This document shows positions 17,016-27,572 of a stretch of 64,000 bases of DNA, piece by piece. Each line of letters opens with the position of its first letter. Within the stretch, counting starts at the first letter, position 1. The translations under genes and the position numbers were made by a program. Origin of the DNA: Gluconobacter vitians (GTDB lineage: Bacteria > Pseudomonadota > Alphaproteobacteria > Acetobacterales > Acetobacteraceae); NCBI RefSeq assembly GCF_015244565.1, contig NZ_JABCQG010000005.1, forward strand, positions 124,001-188,000. Reading direction: 5' to 3'. The notes beneath the pieces were generated by a model, which worked only from the letters and a program-made list of their open reading frames with translations, ran no database searches and was not told where the DNA came from.

Positions 17016-17232
17016 GCTCACACATATTGCCCGTTCCAAACCCGGAGAACCAGAGGCTGAAAGCGTTTTTCCCACCCAGGTTCCAAGGAATTCCAAAGCC
17101 GAATCCGGCCTTCATGCAGGCTGGACGGCTCTTTTTTGCCTCGTAAGGACTTCCTTAACATCCACCGTGGAATCCTTGGCCGTGATGCTCGGGCATACGA
17201 CCCGCAGCCTGTTCCATGTCCGGGAGTATGCC

Positions 17233-18468
17233 ATGTCCTCGATCATCAACGCGGTCCACACCGCCGTCAGTGGCCTGAATTCGCAGTCCCATGCCTTCAG
17301 TGACCTGTCCAACAACATCGCCAACAGCCAGACCACCGGCTACAAGGCGAGCACGACCAGTTTCGAGGACTACGTTACCAACAACGAACTCGCCAATGAC
17401 GGTGAAGCCCTGAGCGACAGCGTCGTCGCCACCACCCGTCAGCACAACGACAACCAGGGCATGGTCACGAGTTCAACCAACAGTTCGGCCCTCGCCATTT
17501 CCGGCAACGGTTTCTTCAACGTCGTGCAGGCCACCGGCCAGAGCAACGACAGCACTCCCGTTCTGGGTTCGCAGCAGTATTACACGCGAAACGGTGACTT
17601 CTCGCAGGACAAGAACGGCTATCTGGTCAACACGTCCGGCTATTACCTGGAGGGATACAACGTTAATTCCGCCACAGGCAGCCTGAGCACTTCTCTCGAT
17701 CCCATTCAGGTTCCCTCCACCATCGCATTCCGGCCAACCGAAAGCACGAAGCTGACCATGACCGGTCAGCTCGACGGCAAGTCCACTTCGGCCACGGCCT
17801 ATGACAGCAAGGGCAATGCCCAGACGGTTGCGCTGAACTGGACGCAGGTTGACGCCACGACCTGGACGGTCACCAATGCCAATAATGCCAATAATACCGC
17901 GACCGTGAAATTCGATGCCTCCACCGGCGCCATTGCATCCGTCAACGGACAAAGCCAGGCTTCGGGTTCGACTGCCAGCTTCGACTATGAGGGCTCCCCT
18001 CAGGACATGACTGTCAACCTGGGCACGATTGGCAGCACGAATGGCGTTAGTATCGTTACGGATGGTGCCACGCCGTCCGGCGTTACAACGGTTTCCGACA
18101 GCGTCACCAGCGGTAATTTCTCCGGAATTTCCATGCAGACGGACGGTTCTGTCATGGCGACTTTCGATAACGGCTATTCCCAGCTCGTCGCCAAGATCCC
18201 GCTGACGACCTTCGCCGATCCGAACAGCCTGTCCGCCCAGAATGGACAGGCCTATACCGCCACGGCACAGTCCGGCAGCCCGCAGATCAACGCCGTCAAC
18301 ACCAATGGCGCCGGCACTCTGACCACCGGCTCCGTAGAGGAATCCACCACTGACCTGACCGGTGATCTCAGCAAGCTGATCGTGGCGCAGCAGGCTTACG
18401 GCGCGAATACGAAGGTCGTCTCCACGGCAGACCAGCTTCTTCAGACCACCCTGGCAATGATCCAGTAA
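17233..18468 (+). CDS. flgE: Flagellar hook protein FlgE
   Basis: The 411-residue protein has the N-terminal rod/hook motif (AVSGLNSQSHAFSDLSNNIAN then TTGYKAS) and the C-terminal heptad region (KLIVAQQAYGANTKVVSTADQ) that pack together in the hook tube. Between them is a Ser/Thr/Asn-rich domain, with FNVV...YYTRNGDFSQDKNGYLVN typical of FlgE/FlgG. GGGAG lies 6 bases before ATG 17233; the frame continues upstream to 17014 without a better start. It is exported by the flagellar type III system. It heads flgE-flgK-flgL. Confidence 0.93.
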   Translation: MSSIINAVHTAVSGLNSQSHAFSDLSNNIANSQTTGYKASTTSFEDYVTNNELANDGEALSDSVVATTRQHNDNQGMVTSSTNSSALAISGNGFFNVVQATGQSNDSTPVLGSQQYYTRNGDFSQDKNGYLVNTSGYYLEGYNVNSATGSLSTSLDPIQVPSTIAFRPTESTKLTMTGQLDGKSTSATAYDSKGNAQTVALNWTQVDATTWTVTNANNANNTATVKFDASTGAIASVNGQSQASGSTASFDYEGSPQDMTVNLGTIGSTNGVSIVTDGATPSGVTTVSDSVTSGNFSGISMQTDGSVMATFDNGYSQLVAKIPLTTFADPNSLSAQNGQAYTATAQSGSPQINAVNTNGAGTLTTGSVEESTTDLTGDLSKLIVAQQAYGANTKVVSTADQLLQTTLAMIQ

Positions 18469-18493
18469 GCCGGACTGAAGGAACAGCAGCCTC

Positions 18494-20002
18494 ATGGGAC
18501 TGAACAGCGCACTCTCGATTGCAACATCCGGCCTGAATGTCGTTCAGAACGCCATGGCCGTTGCGTCCAACAACGTCTCCAATGCGGGGACAAGCGGCTA
18601 TATCAAGGAAAACGCCAACGTTCAGTCAACCGTGGCTGGCAATACGGGTATTGGCGTCCGCACTGCCGCCACAACACTGGCCACGAACGAACAGGTCCAG
18701 AAGGCGCTCTACGCCCAGAACGCGGATGTCGCAGCCTACACCGCCACGAGCAATTCCCTGTCCAACATCACGGCGCTTCAGGGATCGACGACTGCAACCT
18801 CCGGCAGCAGCGGCACGCTCTCCGACCAGCTGGGCAATCTCCAGTCCGCCCTGACCTCCCTGACCTCCACACCCGACAGCGCCTCGGCCCAGAGCACGGT
18901 CGTCTCCGCCGCTGCCAGCTTCGCCCAGTCCGTCAACACCCTGTCCTCCGCGTATCAGACCCAGCGTCAGACCGCGCAGAACTCCGTGGTCTCCTCGGTT
19001 TCGGACATCAATACCGATCTCACCACGATCGGCACCCTGTCCACCAAGATCATGAACCTCAAGAGCACAGGACAGGACACGGCGGCGCTCGAAAACCAGC
19101 GTTACACGGCCCTGTCGTCCCTGTCCTCGGAGCTCTCCGTCTCCTGGTCGGAATCCGCAAATGGCGACATGACCATCAGCACGGCAGATGGCGTCACGCT
19201 TCCTACGCGCGACACCAGCAGCGCCAGCCCTGCGACCGTGTCCTCTACATGGCCGCTTTCCACGTCCTCGGCCCAGATTTCGGTCAGCATGACCTATCCG
19301 GGCACGTCTTCCAGTAACACCATCCCTGCCATCACCCTGAACGGCAAGGATGTCACCACCCATCTGACCGGGGGAACGCTGGGCGCCAACATCACCCTGC
19401 GGGACACGACCCTCCCCACCATGCAGGCACAGCTGGACTCCCTGACCTCGACGGTTGCCACCCGCTTCAGCGATCAGGGCATGCCTCTTTTCACGTCCGG
19501 GGCAGATGGCAGTGTTCCGGGCTCATCGCAGACGGACCTCACGCCGACCGGCAGCGTTGGCTTCTCGCAGGAAATGAGCGTTTCCAGCGTCTATTCCGAT
19601 GACCCGTCTAAACTGCTCGATAACAGCACATCCGGCACCCAGACCGTTCTCAACGTGCTGAACAACAGTTTTGGAAGCAGCGGCACGGCGGCTCCAAGCA
19701 CGAACCTCGGCATGACCAAAAACCTGTCGACAGGATATACGGGCGATCAGGGGATCATTTCCCTCGCCACCTCCCTGACGGCAAAACAGGCTGCCACCGC
19801 CAGTGATGCAAGCAGCGGCCTCGCCCTGTCCCAGACGACACAAACCAGCCTGACGTCCAACCTTTCCGGAACATCCACGGTCTCCGTGGACACGGAAATG
19901 GCCAATATCGTCACCCTGCAGAACGCCTATGCGGCCAATGCCAAAGTCGTTTCGACCGTCCAGACAATGTTCAGCGCCCTGCTGAGTGCAATCGGATCCT
20001 GA
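18494..20002 (+). CDS. flgK: Flagellar hook-associated protein 1 (FlgK)
   Basis: The 502-residue protein starts MGLNSALSIATSGLNVVQNA with the same SNNVSNAGTSGY motif as hook proteins, followed by an Ala/Ser/Thr-rich helical part and a C-terminal LQNAYAANAKVVSTVQTMFSALL helix. This order of N-terminal rod motif and hook-like C-terminus fits HAP1, which joins hook to filament. It begins 25 bases after flgE behind AAGGAAC and ends 2 bases before flgL. Very high Ser and Thr content and absence of cysteine are usual for exported flagellar parts. Confidence 0.92.
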   Translation: MGLNSALSIATSGLNVVQNAMAVASNNVSNAGTSGYIKENANVQSTVAGNTGIGVRTAATTLATNEQVQKALYAQNADVAAYTATSNSLSNITALQGSTTATSGSSGTLSDQLGNLQSALTSLTSTPDSASAQSTVVSAAASFAQSVNTLSSAYQTQRQTAQNSVVSSVSDINTDLTTIGTLSTKIMNLKSTGQDTAALENQRYTALSSLSSELSVSWSESANGDMTISTADGVTLPTRDTSSASPATVSSTWPLSTSSAQISVSMTYPGTSSSNTIPAITLNGKDVTTHLTGGTLGANITLRDTTLPTMQAQLDSLTSTVATRFSDQGMPLFTSGADGSVPGSSQTDLTPTGSVGFSQEMSVSSVYSDDPSKLLDNSTSGTQTVLNVLNNSFGSSGTAAPSTNLGMTKNLSTGYTGDQGIISLATSLTAKQAATASDASSGLALSQTTQTSLTSNLSGTSTVSVDTEMANIVTLQNAYAANAKVVSTVQTMFSALLSAIGS

Positions 20003-20004
20003 TC

Positions 20005-21066
20005 ATGACCGGAACCATTTCCAGCTTCGGATTTGGAGGAATCTCCAGCCAGCTTCTCCTCGGTGTCCAGAATCTTTCACAGAACCAGAGCGCCCTTCAG
20101 CTCCAGGCTTCGACTGGCGTGCTGTCCGACAGCTATGCCGGTCTCGGCGCCTCCCGGACACAGGCTCTCGCGCTTCAGCCCGCGATCACGCAGGTCTCGG
20201 CCTGGACGGGCAACGTCACGAACGCCCAGAATACCCTGACCACGACGCAGACTGCCCTGTCGCAGATTTCGAGCATTGCCAGCGACCTGACGAACTCTCT
20301 GTCCACGCTCGGAAGCACGCTGTCCTATTCAACCGTCACGACAGCTGCCACCGCCGCACAGACGGCCCTGACTTCTCTTGGCAATCTGCTGAACACCAAA
20401 CAGGGCGACAGCTACGTCTTCGCCGGGCAACAGAGCACCACGGCACCCGTCAGCACGGATCTGGGCACATCCAGCCTGGCCAAGGAAATCGGACAGGCCG
20501 TCAGCCAGCTCGGTTCAACCAGTGCAGCCGATACTCTCAGCACGACACAGGATCTCGCCAACAATACTACGGCCGGCCAACCCTTTTCTGCATCGGTGTC
20601 CACTTCGCCAGATCAGGCCTATCAGCAGAAAACGCAGGTTGTCGTCGGACAGTCCGAAACAGTGTCGGTCGGCATGGTCGCCACGCAGGGTGCGACGTCC
20701 ACCTCCACAAGCTCGCCCATTCGCGACCTGATGCGAAACCTCATGGTCGTCGCCTCTCTGGGTTCATCTTCGACCGGCACTACCGACTATTCCAATCTGA
20801 TCTCCGGGCTTCAGAGTTCCATGGACAAGGTCACGAGCGGTCTGGGAGACATGAGCGGCCTTCTCGGTGTCCAGCAGAACAGCCTGACGGGTCAGAGCGC
20901 CATGCTGAGCCAGATGTCCTCTGCCCTGACCACCCAGCTCGGACAGGTAAAGGATGCCGATCTGGCAAAGGTTTCCACGCAGGTCACGGACACAAATAAC
21001 CAGCTTCAGGCGTCTTATTCGCTTATCGCTGACATGAAGAGCATGACTCTGGCTTCATACCTCTGA
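20005..21066 (+). CDS. flgL: Flagellar hook-associated protein 3 (FlgL)
   Basis: The 353-residue protein is flagellin-like: an N-terminal coiled part (LSQNQSALQLQASTGVLSDSYAGLG), a middle domain containing GDSYVFAGQQSTTAPV as in FlgL, and a C-terminal helix (ASYSLIADMKSMTLASYL). HAP3 lies between FlgK and the filament. It follows flgK by 2 bases and ends the operon, 66 bases before htpG. The weak similarity usual for alphaproteobacterial FlgL is offset by its position. Confidence 0.88.
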   Translation: MTGTISSFGFGGISSQLLLGVQNLSQNQSALQLQASTGVLSDSYAGLGASRTQALALQPAITQVSAWTGNVTNAQNTLTTTQTALSQISSIASDLTNSLSTLGSTLSYSTVTTAATAAQTALTSLGNLLNTKQGDSYVFAGQQSTTAPVSTDLGTSSLAKEIGQAVSQLGSTSAADTLSTTQDLANNTTAGQPFSASVSTSPDQAYQQKTQVVVGQSETVSVGMVATQGATSTSTSSPIRDLMRNLMVVASLGSSSTGTTDYSNLISGLQSSMDKVTSGLGDMSGLLGVQQNSLTGQSAMLSQMSSALTTQLGQVKDADLAKVSTQVTDTNNQLQASYSLIADMKSMTLASYL

Positions 21067-21132
21067 TCACAGTTGAAAAACTGTTTGTGACATCGCATAT
21101 CCAGATCACTTTCCTTGAGGGAGATTGATGAT

Positions 21133-23004
21133 ATGAGCGAAACAAACACCCAGAAGGCCGCCGAAAAGCATGAGTTCAGTGCTGAAGTCGGACGTCTTCT
21201 GGATCTTGTGGTCCATGCCCTTTATTCAGATCGCGAAATCTTTCTGCGTGAACTCGTTGCCAACGCCGCTGACGCCACGGACAAGCGCCGTTTCGAGGCT
21301 CTGACAGACAGCGCGCTGGCTCTTCCGGAAAATGCGTCTATCCGCATCAATCCGGACAAGAGCCAGAAAGAGCTGACCATCTCCGATGACGGCGTGGGCA
21401 TGACCCATGACGAACTGGCCCAGAACCTCGGCACGATTGCCCGTTCCGGCACCCGCGCCTTTGGTGAGAAGCTGAATGCCGCCAAGCCGGAAGACCGTCC
21501 GAGCCTGATCGGCCAGTTCGGCGTCGGCTTCTATGCCGCCTTTATGGTTGCAGACCGCGTGGACGTTACGTCCCGAAAGGCTGGTTCCGATGAAGCCTGG
21601 ACCTGGTCGTCCGACGGCAAAGGCGCTTTCACGCTCACTCCTGCGTCCCGCTCTACACCAGGTACCGACATTGTCCTGCACATGAAGGACGATGCCGACG
21701 ACTTCCTCGACAGCTGGCGTCTGCGCTCCATCATCCGCAAATGGGCAGATCATATTTCCTGGCCCATTACACTGCGTGAAACCAAGGAAGACGGCACCAC
21801 GGAAGATCAGGCCGCCAATGAAGGCACGGCCCTGTGGAGCAAACCAAAATCCGAGATCACGCCGGAACAGTATGCCGAGTTCTACCGGCACATCTCGCAT
21901 GCTTTTGACGAACCCTATGCAACGCTGCACTGGCGCGCGGAAGGTGTAACCGAATTCACCGCCCTGCTGTTCCTGCCCAGCGCCCGTCCGTTCGATTTCA
22001 TGGAGCAGTCCCGCGAAAGCCGGATCCATCTCCATGTCCGCCGGATGTTCATCACCGACGAAGCCGAACTGGTCCCGAACTGGATGCGCTTCGTGCAGGG
22101 CGTGGTCGATACCGAAGACCTGCCGCTCAACGTCTCGCGTGAAATGCTCCAGGCCACCCCGGTCCTGGCCCGTATCCGGAAGGCCGTCACCAAGCGTGTC
22201 CTCACCGAAATCCGCAACCGTGCCAAGGAAGCCGATAGCGGTTTCAACACGTTCTGGGAAAACTTCGGCGCCGTTATCAAGGAAGGCCTGTGGGAAGACG
22301 CCGAACACCGTACGGAGATCGCCGGTTTCGCCCGCTTCCACTCCACCTACAGTGACGACCTGATCACGCTGGATGATTACATTTCCCGCATGAAGGATGG
22401 TCAGGACGCCATCTATTATCTGACTGGTGACAGCCTCGATGCCCTGAAGTCCTCGGCCCAGCTTGAAGGCTTCCGCGCACGTGGCGTTGAAGTTCTGCTA
22501 CTGTCCGACGCGGTGGATGGCTTCTGGCCGGAGCGTCTGTCCTCCTATCAGGACAAGCCTCTGCGCTCTGTCACCCACTCCCATGGCGATCTGGAGAAGT
22601 TCGAGTCTGTGGAAGCAGACACGACCGAGGCCGCTGATGTCGAAAAGCTGGTTCCGGCCCTCAAGAATGCTCTGGGCGATCAGGTCAAGGACGTTCGCAG
22701 CACCGTGCGTCTGACGGGTAGTGCCGTGGTTATTACGTCCGATGGCGGCCCGGACCTGACAATGCAGCGTCTGATGCGTCGCTCAGGCCAGGCCATGCCA
22801 GCCATGCCGCCGATCCTTGAGATCAACCCGAAGCATCCGCTCATCAAGGCCCTGGCCGAGCGTGTGACGAAGGGCGAAGGCATCAAGGACTATGCCAGCG
22901 TTCTGCTGGATCTGGCGCGGGTGCAGGAAGGCGAGCCCCTCCCTGATCCGACAGGCTTCGGCCGTTCGCTCGCAACGCTGCTGGCTGGTCCGGCCGCAGA
23001 GTAA
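21133..23004 (+). CDS. htpG: Chaperone HtpG (Hsp90)
   Basis: The 623-residue cytoplasmic Hsp90 binds and refolds client proteins with ATP. The GHKL ATPase domain shows [19 protein letters not shown] (Asn for Mg-ATP), [11 protein letters not shown], and [13 protein letters not shown]. Further motifs are the middle-domain [12 protein letters not shown] and the C-terminal dimer domain ending near residue 620. GAGGGAGA about 9 bases before ATG 21133 sets the start; a TTG at 21115 would add six residues. A strong terminator follows. It is on the same strand as the flagellar genes but probably has its own promoter in the 66-base gap. Confidence 0.97.
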   Translation: MSETNTQKAAEKHEFSAEVGRLLDLVVHALYSDREIFLRELVANAADATDKRRFEALTDSALALPENASIRINPDKSQKELTISDDGVGMTHDELAQNLGTIARSGTRAFGEKLNAAKPEDRPSLIGQFGVGFYAAFMVADRVDVTSRKAGSDEAWTWSSDGKGAFTLTPASRSTPGTDIVLHMKDDADDFLDSWRLRSIIRKWADHISWPITLRETKEDGTTEDQAANEGTALWSKPKSEITPEQYAEFYRHISHAFDEPYATLHWRAEGVTEFTALLFLPSARPFDFMEQSRESRIHLHVRRMFITDEAELVPNWMRFVQGVVDTEDLPLNVSREMLQATPVLARIRKAVTKRVLTEIRNRAKEADSGFNTFWENFGAVIKEGLWEDAEHRTEIAGFARFHSTYSDDLITLDDYISRMKDGQDAIYYLTGDSLDALKSSAQLEGFRARGVEVLLLSDAVDGFWPERLSSYQDKPLRSVTHSHGDLEKFESVEADTTEAADVEKLVPALKNALGDQVKDVRSTVRLTGSAVVITSDGGPDLTMQRLMRRSGQAMPAMPPILEINPKHPLIKALAERVTKGEGIKDYASVLLDLARVQEGEPLPDPTGFGRSLATLLAGPAAE

Positions 23005-23028
23005 GCGACCCCGGTCAGATTACAGAAA

Positions 23029-23056
23029 GGCGAGGGAAACATCCCTCGCCTTTTTT
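23029..23056 (+). terminator. Rho-independent terminator after htpG
   Basis: GGCGAGGG, a six-base loop AAACAT, and CCCTCGCC form a perfect 8-bp stem followed by TTTTTT. It ends the htpG transcript 25 bases after the stop codon and lies just before the end of the convergent AraC gene. Confidence 0.93.
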
Positions 23057-23080
23057 AGTGGTTCTCAAAGCAGGGAAAAA

Positions 23081-23956
23081 TTAGCCCCGACCTGCGCTAC
23101 CCAGCCGGACAGTTCCTCGTGAGGAACGCTGTCGGACCTCACGCGGAGACGCACCGAATTTCTGCCGGAACCGCCGGGAGAAATGCGCGGCGTTGCGGAA
23201 GCCGTGGTTCAGCGCAATCTGTGCAATCGGCAGCGCATCATGGGCCGGGTTCGTCAGATCCGCATGGATCCGCTCCAGACGACGGTTAAGCATCCAGCCT
23301 GCAACGGCACCTTCCTCTCCATCGAAAAGCTGATAAAGCGCCCGCGTCGAAATCCCTGACGCTTCCGCAATGCTCTGCGGGGTCAGATCATGTTCGTGCA
23401 ACGGCGTCTCGATATAGTGCCGGATATGCTTCTGCCGATGCCGCCGGCGCCCCGCCACGCTGACTTCCAGATCCAGGCAATCCAGGATCGTTGTGATCAG
23501 CAAGTCCGTCACATGCTGCAGAAGGCGCTGGCGTGTCTGGGGGATAGCATCTTCCAGAAAGCCGGCCTCCAGCATGGCGGAAACGGATAAAAGGAAGGCG
23601 CCGGGCCCTTTTTCCAGGTCGAAGGTCAGCGGCGGCAGCCCTGACAGCATGGGAAGATGCCGCAGCAGCGCAGGGCGCGTCACACTGAGCAGAAAGACAT
23701 CTGCCGTGGGTTCGACCGCCGGGGGTGTCGTCAGTGCCGCGAACTGCCTCTGATCCAGATAAAGCGTGCCGCGCGATTGCCGGGGTAGCACCAGCACGGC
23801 CCGTCCCTGTTCCAGAATTCCTGCGATTGCCGATGACAGGGTTGTGCTGAGCCGGGCAACAACAGGATCCATACCGCGTGGTGGCACCGCAAGTGTGGCC
23901 AGCGGCACGATGCGCTGTGCATTCAGATCACCATGCGAACTGTCAGTCACGACCAT
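23081..23956 (-). CDS. AraC-family transcriptional regulator
   Basis: The 291-residue protein ends with an AraC DNA-binding domain (about 185-285): the first helix-turn-helix in LTPQSIAEASGISTRALYQLF and the second in IAQIALNHGFRNAAHFSRRFRQKFGASPREVR. The N-terminal 180 residues resemble the AraC-binding-like domain of the FeaR/cupin-like group and would sense a small molecule that cannot be named. No target gene is adjacent on the same unit; the A/T-rich region upstream of its start (23957-24161) is the only nearby place for its own operator. Confidence 0.9.
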   Translation of the reverse strand: MVVTDSSHGDLNAQRIVPLATLAVPPRGMDPVVARLSTTLSSAIAGILEQGRAVLVLPRQSRGTLYLDQRQFAALTTPPAVEPTADVFLLSVTRPALLRHLPMLSGLPPLTFDLEKGPGAFLLSVSAMLEAGFLEDAIPQTRQRLLQHVTDLLITTILDCLDLEVSVAGRRRHRQKHIRHYIETPLHEHDLTPQSIAEASGISTRALYQLFDGEEGAVAGWMLNRRLERIHADLTNPAHDALPIAQIALNHGFRNAAHFSRRFRQKFGASPREVRQRSSRGTVRLGSAGRG

Positions 23957-24161
23957 GCTCTGTAAGGAGAGGTGGAAATGCTGTTAAACACCATTTTCGG
24001 AAGTGAAACCAAATAAAACAACGATAGATGAATGGCTATAGGGAAAATCCATTTAAAGGGAAATAGCCATATTGTATTTCATACTATGTCGTCACCGGGT
24101 GCCATTTGGCGGCCTAGATCACATTAAAAATCTCAAAAGTAAAAGTTCTTTTAAAATAGGA
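23957..24161. other. A/T-rich intergenic region with an inverted repeat
   Basis: These 205 bases separate the AraC gene start from the end of the YhaN-like gene. They are much A/T-richer than the rest. ATGGCTAT near 24031 and ATAGCCAT near 24063 form an 8-bp inverted repeat around a 24-base A-rich loop. No gene of useful length is seen. It may hold the araC-type promoter and operator. Confidence 0.5.
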
Positions 24162-27100
24162 TTATAGTTCGGTAATACACGCAATCTGTTTTGATTGATT
24201 CAATATATACCCGTGGTGGGTAAAAAATAAAACCTGCGTTTTCTCTGAAATTTCGGCCAGAATCTTCAATCCGGCTGCTGTCCGCTCTTCATCAAACGTC
24301 ACGAATAGATCATCGGCCAGGAAAGGCAGACGGATCCCACGATCCAGTGCCTGCTCCACTGATGCCAGACGCAGCGCCAGATAAAGCTGATCGCGCGTGC
24401 CCTCGCTCATGGCATGCACCGGCACGAGCGCCGTGTTTCCCGGTCGACTCCCCGCCAGCACAAGCCCGTTCGAGCCTTCGTCTTCGGTCGCCAGTCCCGC
24501 ATAGCGCCCCAGTGTCAGGCGCGAAAACAGATCTCCGGCCCGCGATAGCAGCGGCCCATGCGCCTTCTGCCGCCCCTGCTCCACCAGACGTGACAGCATC
24601 AACTGCTGAAGCCTGAGTGAGACATAACGGCTGGCCCGCTCGGCAATTTCCGCCTCTGTCTCTTGGATTTCCTCGGCCGTTTCATGCACGCCCCGTGCAG
24701 TTTCCAGCTCGGCCAGAGCCGCCCGCGCCTTGAACAGGCGCTCGTCCACTTCTGACCTGCGGGCGTTCAGCGCCGCAGTCTCCGCTTCGATGGCCTCGAA
24801 CTCCTGCTCAAGCTGCGCCGGATCCGTCCCGCGCGCTTCTTCGAGCAACGCCTCGAGTGGTCTGCCATTCCCTGCCTGCCGGATCTGCTCCCGCAGTTCG
24901 TCCCGTTTTTCACAAAGCCCGGCCCTGTACCGTGCCTGCGACAGCGCGGTATGGAGATCATCATCCGGCCCAATTCCCAGCATGGACCGTACCGGCATCA
25001 GTTCTGCCTGAAGCGCCGATATCTGCATATCTACCTGTGCAATTTCAGCCTCAAGCGCATTTTTTTGCTGCACAACAGCCTGTCGCTCGCGTTCGCGCTC
25101 GAGTTCCCGCGTCAGGAAAGCCTCAAGCTCCGCCGCATCGCGCTGTCCATAGCGCTGAAGGAAAACCCCAAGCGCATTGCGAAAAGCTGCAATATCGCGC
25201 GCTTCGGAATCCTGTTCCTTCCGCTCGTTTTCAAGCCGCTCCTGGATCGTGCGCGCTTCCCGCACATCCTGCAGATCAACCCGCTCTGCCCGGCCTGGAT
25301 AACGGCACCCATGACATGCAACCGCCCAGTCTTCTTCCCACTGTGCCTGACTGCGTTCCAGTTCGGACAGCATCGCCCGGTCCCGCGTCAGGGCCTTCTC
25401 CAGCCGGACGCGCTCTGCCTGCTGCGACGCATGATGCTGCGCCTCGGCCTCGTCCCGCTCCAGAAGGGATGCGGCCTGCCGGATCTGAACAGCCAGCCGG
25501 TCGGACATGCAGCCCTTTATAAAGACGCCCAGCCGCCGGCTCATCTCATCCCGGCTGGCCTTTGCCGTTTCAAGCTGCATCCGCGCGACCTGCAACGCGT
25601 CCTCGGCCGCCAGTGCCGTCTGCCGCCGCGCGATCCAGACCTGAAGCTGCGCAGGAGGCAACACCGGAGCCCCCAGTGTTTCCAGCAGTGCCGCCCACGC
25701 AATCCTGCGACGATCCAGTTCCGCCTCCGTCTGCACAATCCTGCGCCGGGCCTCGTCAGCCCTGAGCACAAGATCCTCACCCTGACGGACCAGTGTTGCC
25801 AGCTGTGCGGACTGCTCGGCATGGGCATGACGCCGGTCCGCCAGACTGTCCGCATTCTGGATCAGAACGCCGAACGCCTCCCGCATCGCAGAAGCCGGAC
25901 AGGTTCCGGATTGGAATTGCCCTTCCATATCCTGCCACAGCCGGTCGCGTTCCTGACGCGCGGCCAGAAGCTGCTCGCGCGAAACAGCCTGTCCGTCTTC
26001 TTCCAGCCGCCGACGCTGCTGCGCCAGTTGTGCCGCTGCCGTTTGTGCCGCCTGCTCTTCGTCCAGCGCGCCGCGCCGCTGCTCTTCAAGTGCTGTCCAC
26101 AGCCGGATTTCTTGTTCAAGGGCTGCGAGGTCGGGCACTGCAAGAGCCGTCAGCTCACCCCGGCGATCTTCACTCTTCGCCGACCATGGCAACAGCGCCC
26201 CATAAGCCGCGGCTGTCAGATCCTCCTGCCGCGCAACGTCCTGCGCAAGACCGTCGATGCGCTCATCAACCGGTCCAAGACTTCTCGCCTCATCCAGTTC
26301 CAGTCTGAACAGACGCAACCGCTCCGCACAGGAATGCTCTTCCGTCCCCGAACCGATCACGGGGTGAAGGCCCTCAAGAGCCTGCTCCGTCTCCCGAAGC
26401 CGCGCCCGAAGATCCTGCTTCTGCGTCTGCAGCAGAACACGGGCCTGAAGCCGCTGATCCAGATCATCCAACGCGACCAGCGCGGGGAGATCACCCGGTT
26501 CACATCCATGCCGCGCCCAGAACTGTTCCAGCCAGATTCCGTCCCGCGTCATGCGCGCCCGACGTTCTCCAACCGCTGCTTCCAGCCGTTCAATAAGAAC
26601 GCCTTTAGCCAGAAGTGCACGGATATTTTCATGATCCACAAGGATCGGATGTGAATCGCCAAACGATTTAATTTGTTCTGATATCGCACCAATTTTTTGC
26701 CGTGCGATTGATGCGGCATGTTCATCCCGACGCAGCGTCTCGAGGATTTTTTCAATCCGGCCACAGTCCTGAATGCTCAATTCCCACGCAGAAAACTGAG
26801 CAATTTCCGTTTCGATATCAGTAAGTTTCTGAAACGGAACGGAAGTCATTTTCCGTCGTGAATTATTTCTGCGGCGCACACCGAGGTCCTGAATTGCGCG
26901 CTCACAAAGAGTTTTTTCAGTTTCTGATTGGGAAAGTTCCTTATCCGAAATGGATAATTGCTTGGCTGTTGTTGTATCGTTGCGGAGGGTCTTCTGCAGC
27001 TCCGTAAGTTTTGTGCGCGCCTGCTGCAGAGCCGATTTGGAGGAGCGATATTTCCATTCCGAATTGACATCATCCTGAAGGGAAGATGCCAGCTTTCCGA

Positions 27101-27572
27101 CCCCTTCAAGTCCCAGCCCGGCCGCAAGGATCTGAAGCCCCGCATCGTCTTTCAGACGGCGCATTTCCTCGCCGCCTTCGCGCAACCGCGCATGATCCAG
27201 TGCCCAGGCCGCTTCGAAGCCCTTCGCATCCAGCCCGCCCAGCCAGGTCCGCAGCAGTAAATCGTCCAGAGCGGTCTTATCGTCTGCCGCATAGAGCGTC
27301 TGGTTTCGCCCACGCCGGCGAATACCCTCGAAAATCGCCCCGTCCTGTTCCAGACACGCCCCAACCCGCAATAATGAGGCGGCCGTCATCCAGTCTCCGG
27401 AAATATGATGCGGAAATCCGAACAGAAAATCCCGGATGGCGCTGAGCGTCGTCGATTTTCCGGCTTCATTGGGACCGTAAATGACATGCAGATCCCGTGC
27501 GCCTTTGGGAAAGGTCAGCGTGGCATCCTGAAAGCCGCCATAGCGGAAAAGATCGAGACGATCGAAACGCAT
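24162..27572 (-). CDS. YhaN-like SMC/SbcC-type ATPase
   Basis: The 1136-residue protein has the AAA domain of YhaN (Walker A GPNEAGKST, residues 33-41), long coiled-coil arms rich in Glu, Arg, Ala and Gln (about 190-950), and at the C-terminus an ABC-like signature SEGTRDQLYLAL and a Walker B region LPFLADDLFVTFDE. It resembles SbcC/Rad50: with the nuclease encoded before it, it should tether and process DNA ends. Its start codon shares one base with the stop of the nuclease gene. The coding stretch around 26600-27060 and the last 100 bases are notably A/T-rich compared with the rest of the gene. Confidence 0.85.
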   Translation of the reverse strand: MRFDRLDLFRYGGFQDATLTFPKGARDLHVIYGPNEAGKSTTLSAIRDFLFGFPHHISGDWMTAASLLRVGACLEQDGAIFEGIRRRGRNQTLYAADDKTALDDLLLRTWLGGLDAKGFEAAWALDHARLREGGEEMRRLKDDAGLQILAAGLGLEGVGKLASSLQDDVNSEWKYRSSKSALQQARTKLTELQKTLRNDTTTAKQLSISDKELSQSETEKTLCERAIQDLGVRRRNNSRRKMTSVPFQKLTDIETEIAQFSAWELSIQDCGRIEKILETLRRDEHAASIARQKIGAISEQIKSFGDSHPILVDHENIRALLAKGVLIERLEAAVGERRARMTRDGIWLEQFWARHGCEPGDLPALVALDDLDQRLQARVLLQTQKQDLRARLRETEQALEGLHPVIGSGTEEHSCAERLRLFRLELDEARSLGPVDERIDGLAQDVARQEDLTAAAYGALLPWSAKSEDRRGELTALAVPDLAALEQEIRLWTALEEQRRGALDEEQAAQTAAAQLAQQRRRLEEDGQAVSREQLLAARQERDRLWQDMEGQFQSGTCPASAMREAFGVLIQNADSLADRRHAHAEQSAQLATLVRQGEDLVLRADEARRRIVQTEAELDRRRIAWAALLETLGAPVLPPAQLQVWIARRQTALAAEDALQVARMQLETAKASRDEMSRRLGVFIKGCMSDRLAVQIRQAASLLERDEAEAQHHASQQAERVRLEKALTRDRAMLSELERSQAQWEEDWAVACHGCRYPGRAERVDLQDVREARTIQERLENERKEQDSEARDIAAFRNALGVFLQRYGQRDAAELEAFLTRELERERERQAVVQQKNALEAEIAQVDMQISALQAELMPVRSMLGIGPDDDLHTALSQARYRAGLCEKRDELREQIRQAGNGRPLEALLEEARGTDPAQLEQEFEAIEAETAALNARRSEVDERLFKARAALAELETARGVHETAEEIQETEAEIAERASRYVSLRLQQLMLSRLVEQGRQKAHGPLLSRAGDLFSRLTLGRYAGLATEDEGSNGLVLAGSRPGNTALVPVHAMSEGTRDQLYLALRLASVEQALDRGIRLPFLADDLFVTFDEERTAAGLKILAEISEKTQVLFFTHHGYILNQSKQIACITEL

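Noticed and set aside
17190-17215. TGGC...TGCT resembling a sigma-54 promoter before flgE
   Set aside because: The GG and GC pairs are 7 rather than 10 bases apart.
24951-26654. 567-codon + strand open frame opposite the YhaN-like gene
   Set aside because: Antisense shadow rich in Leu, Pro and Arg; no domain.
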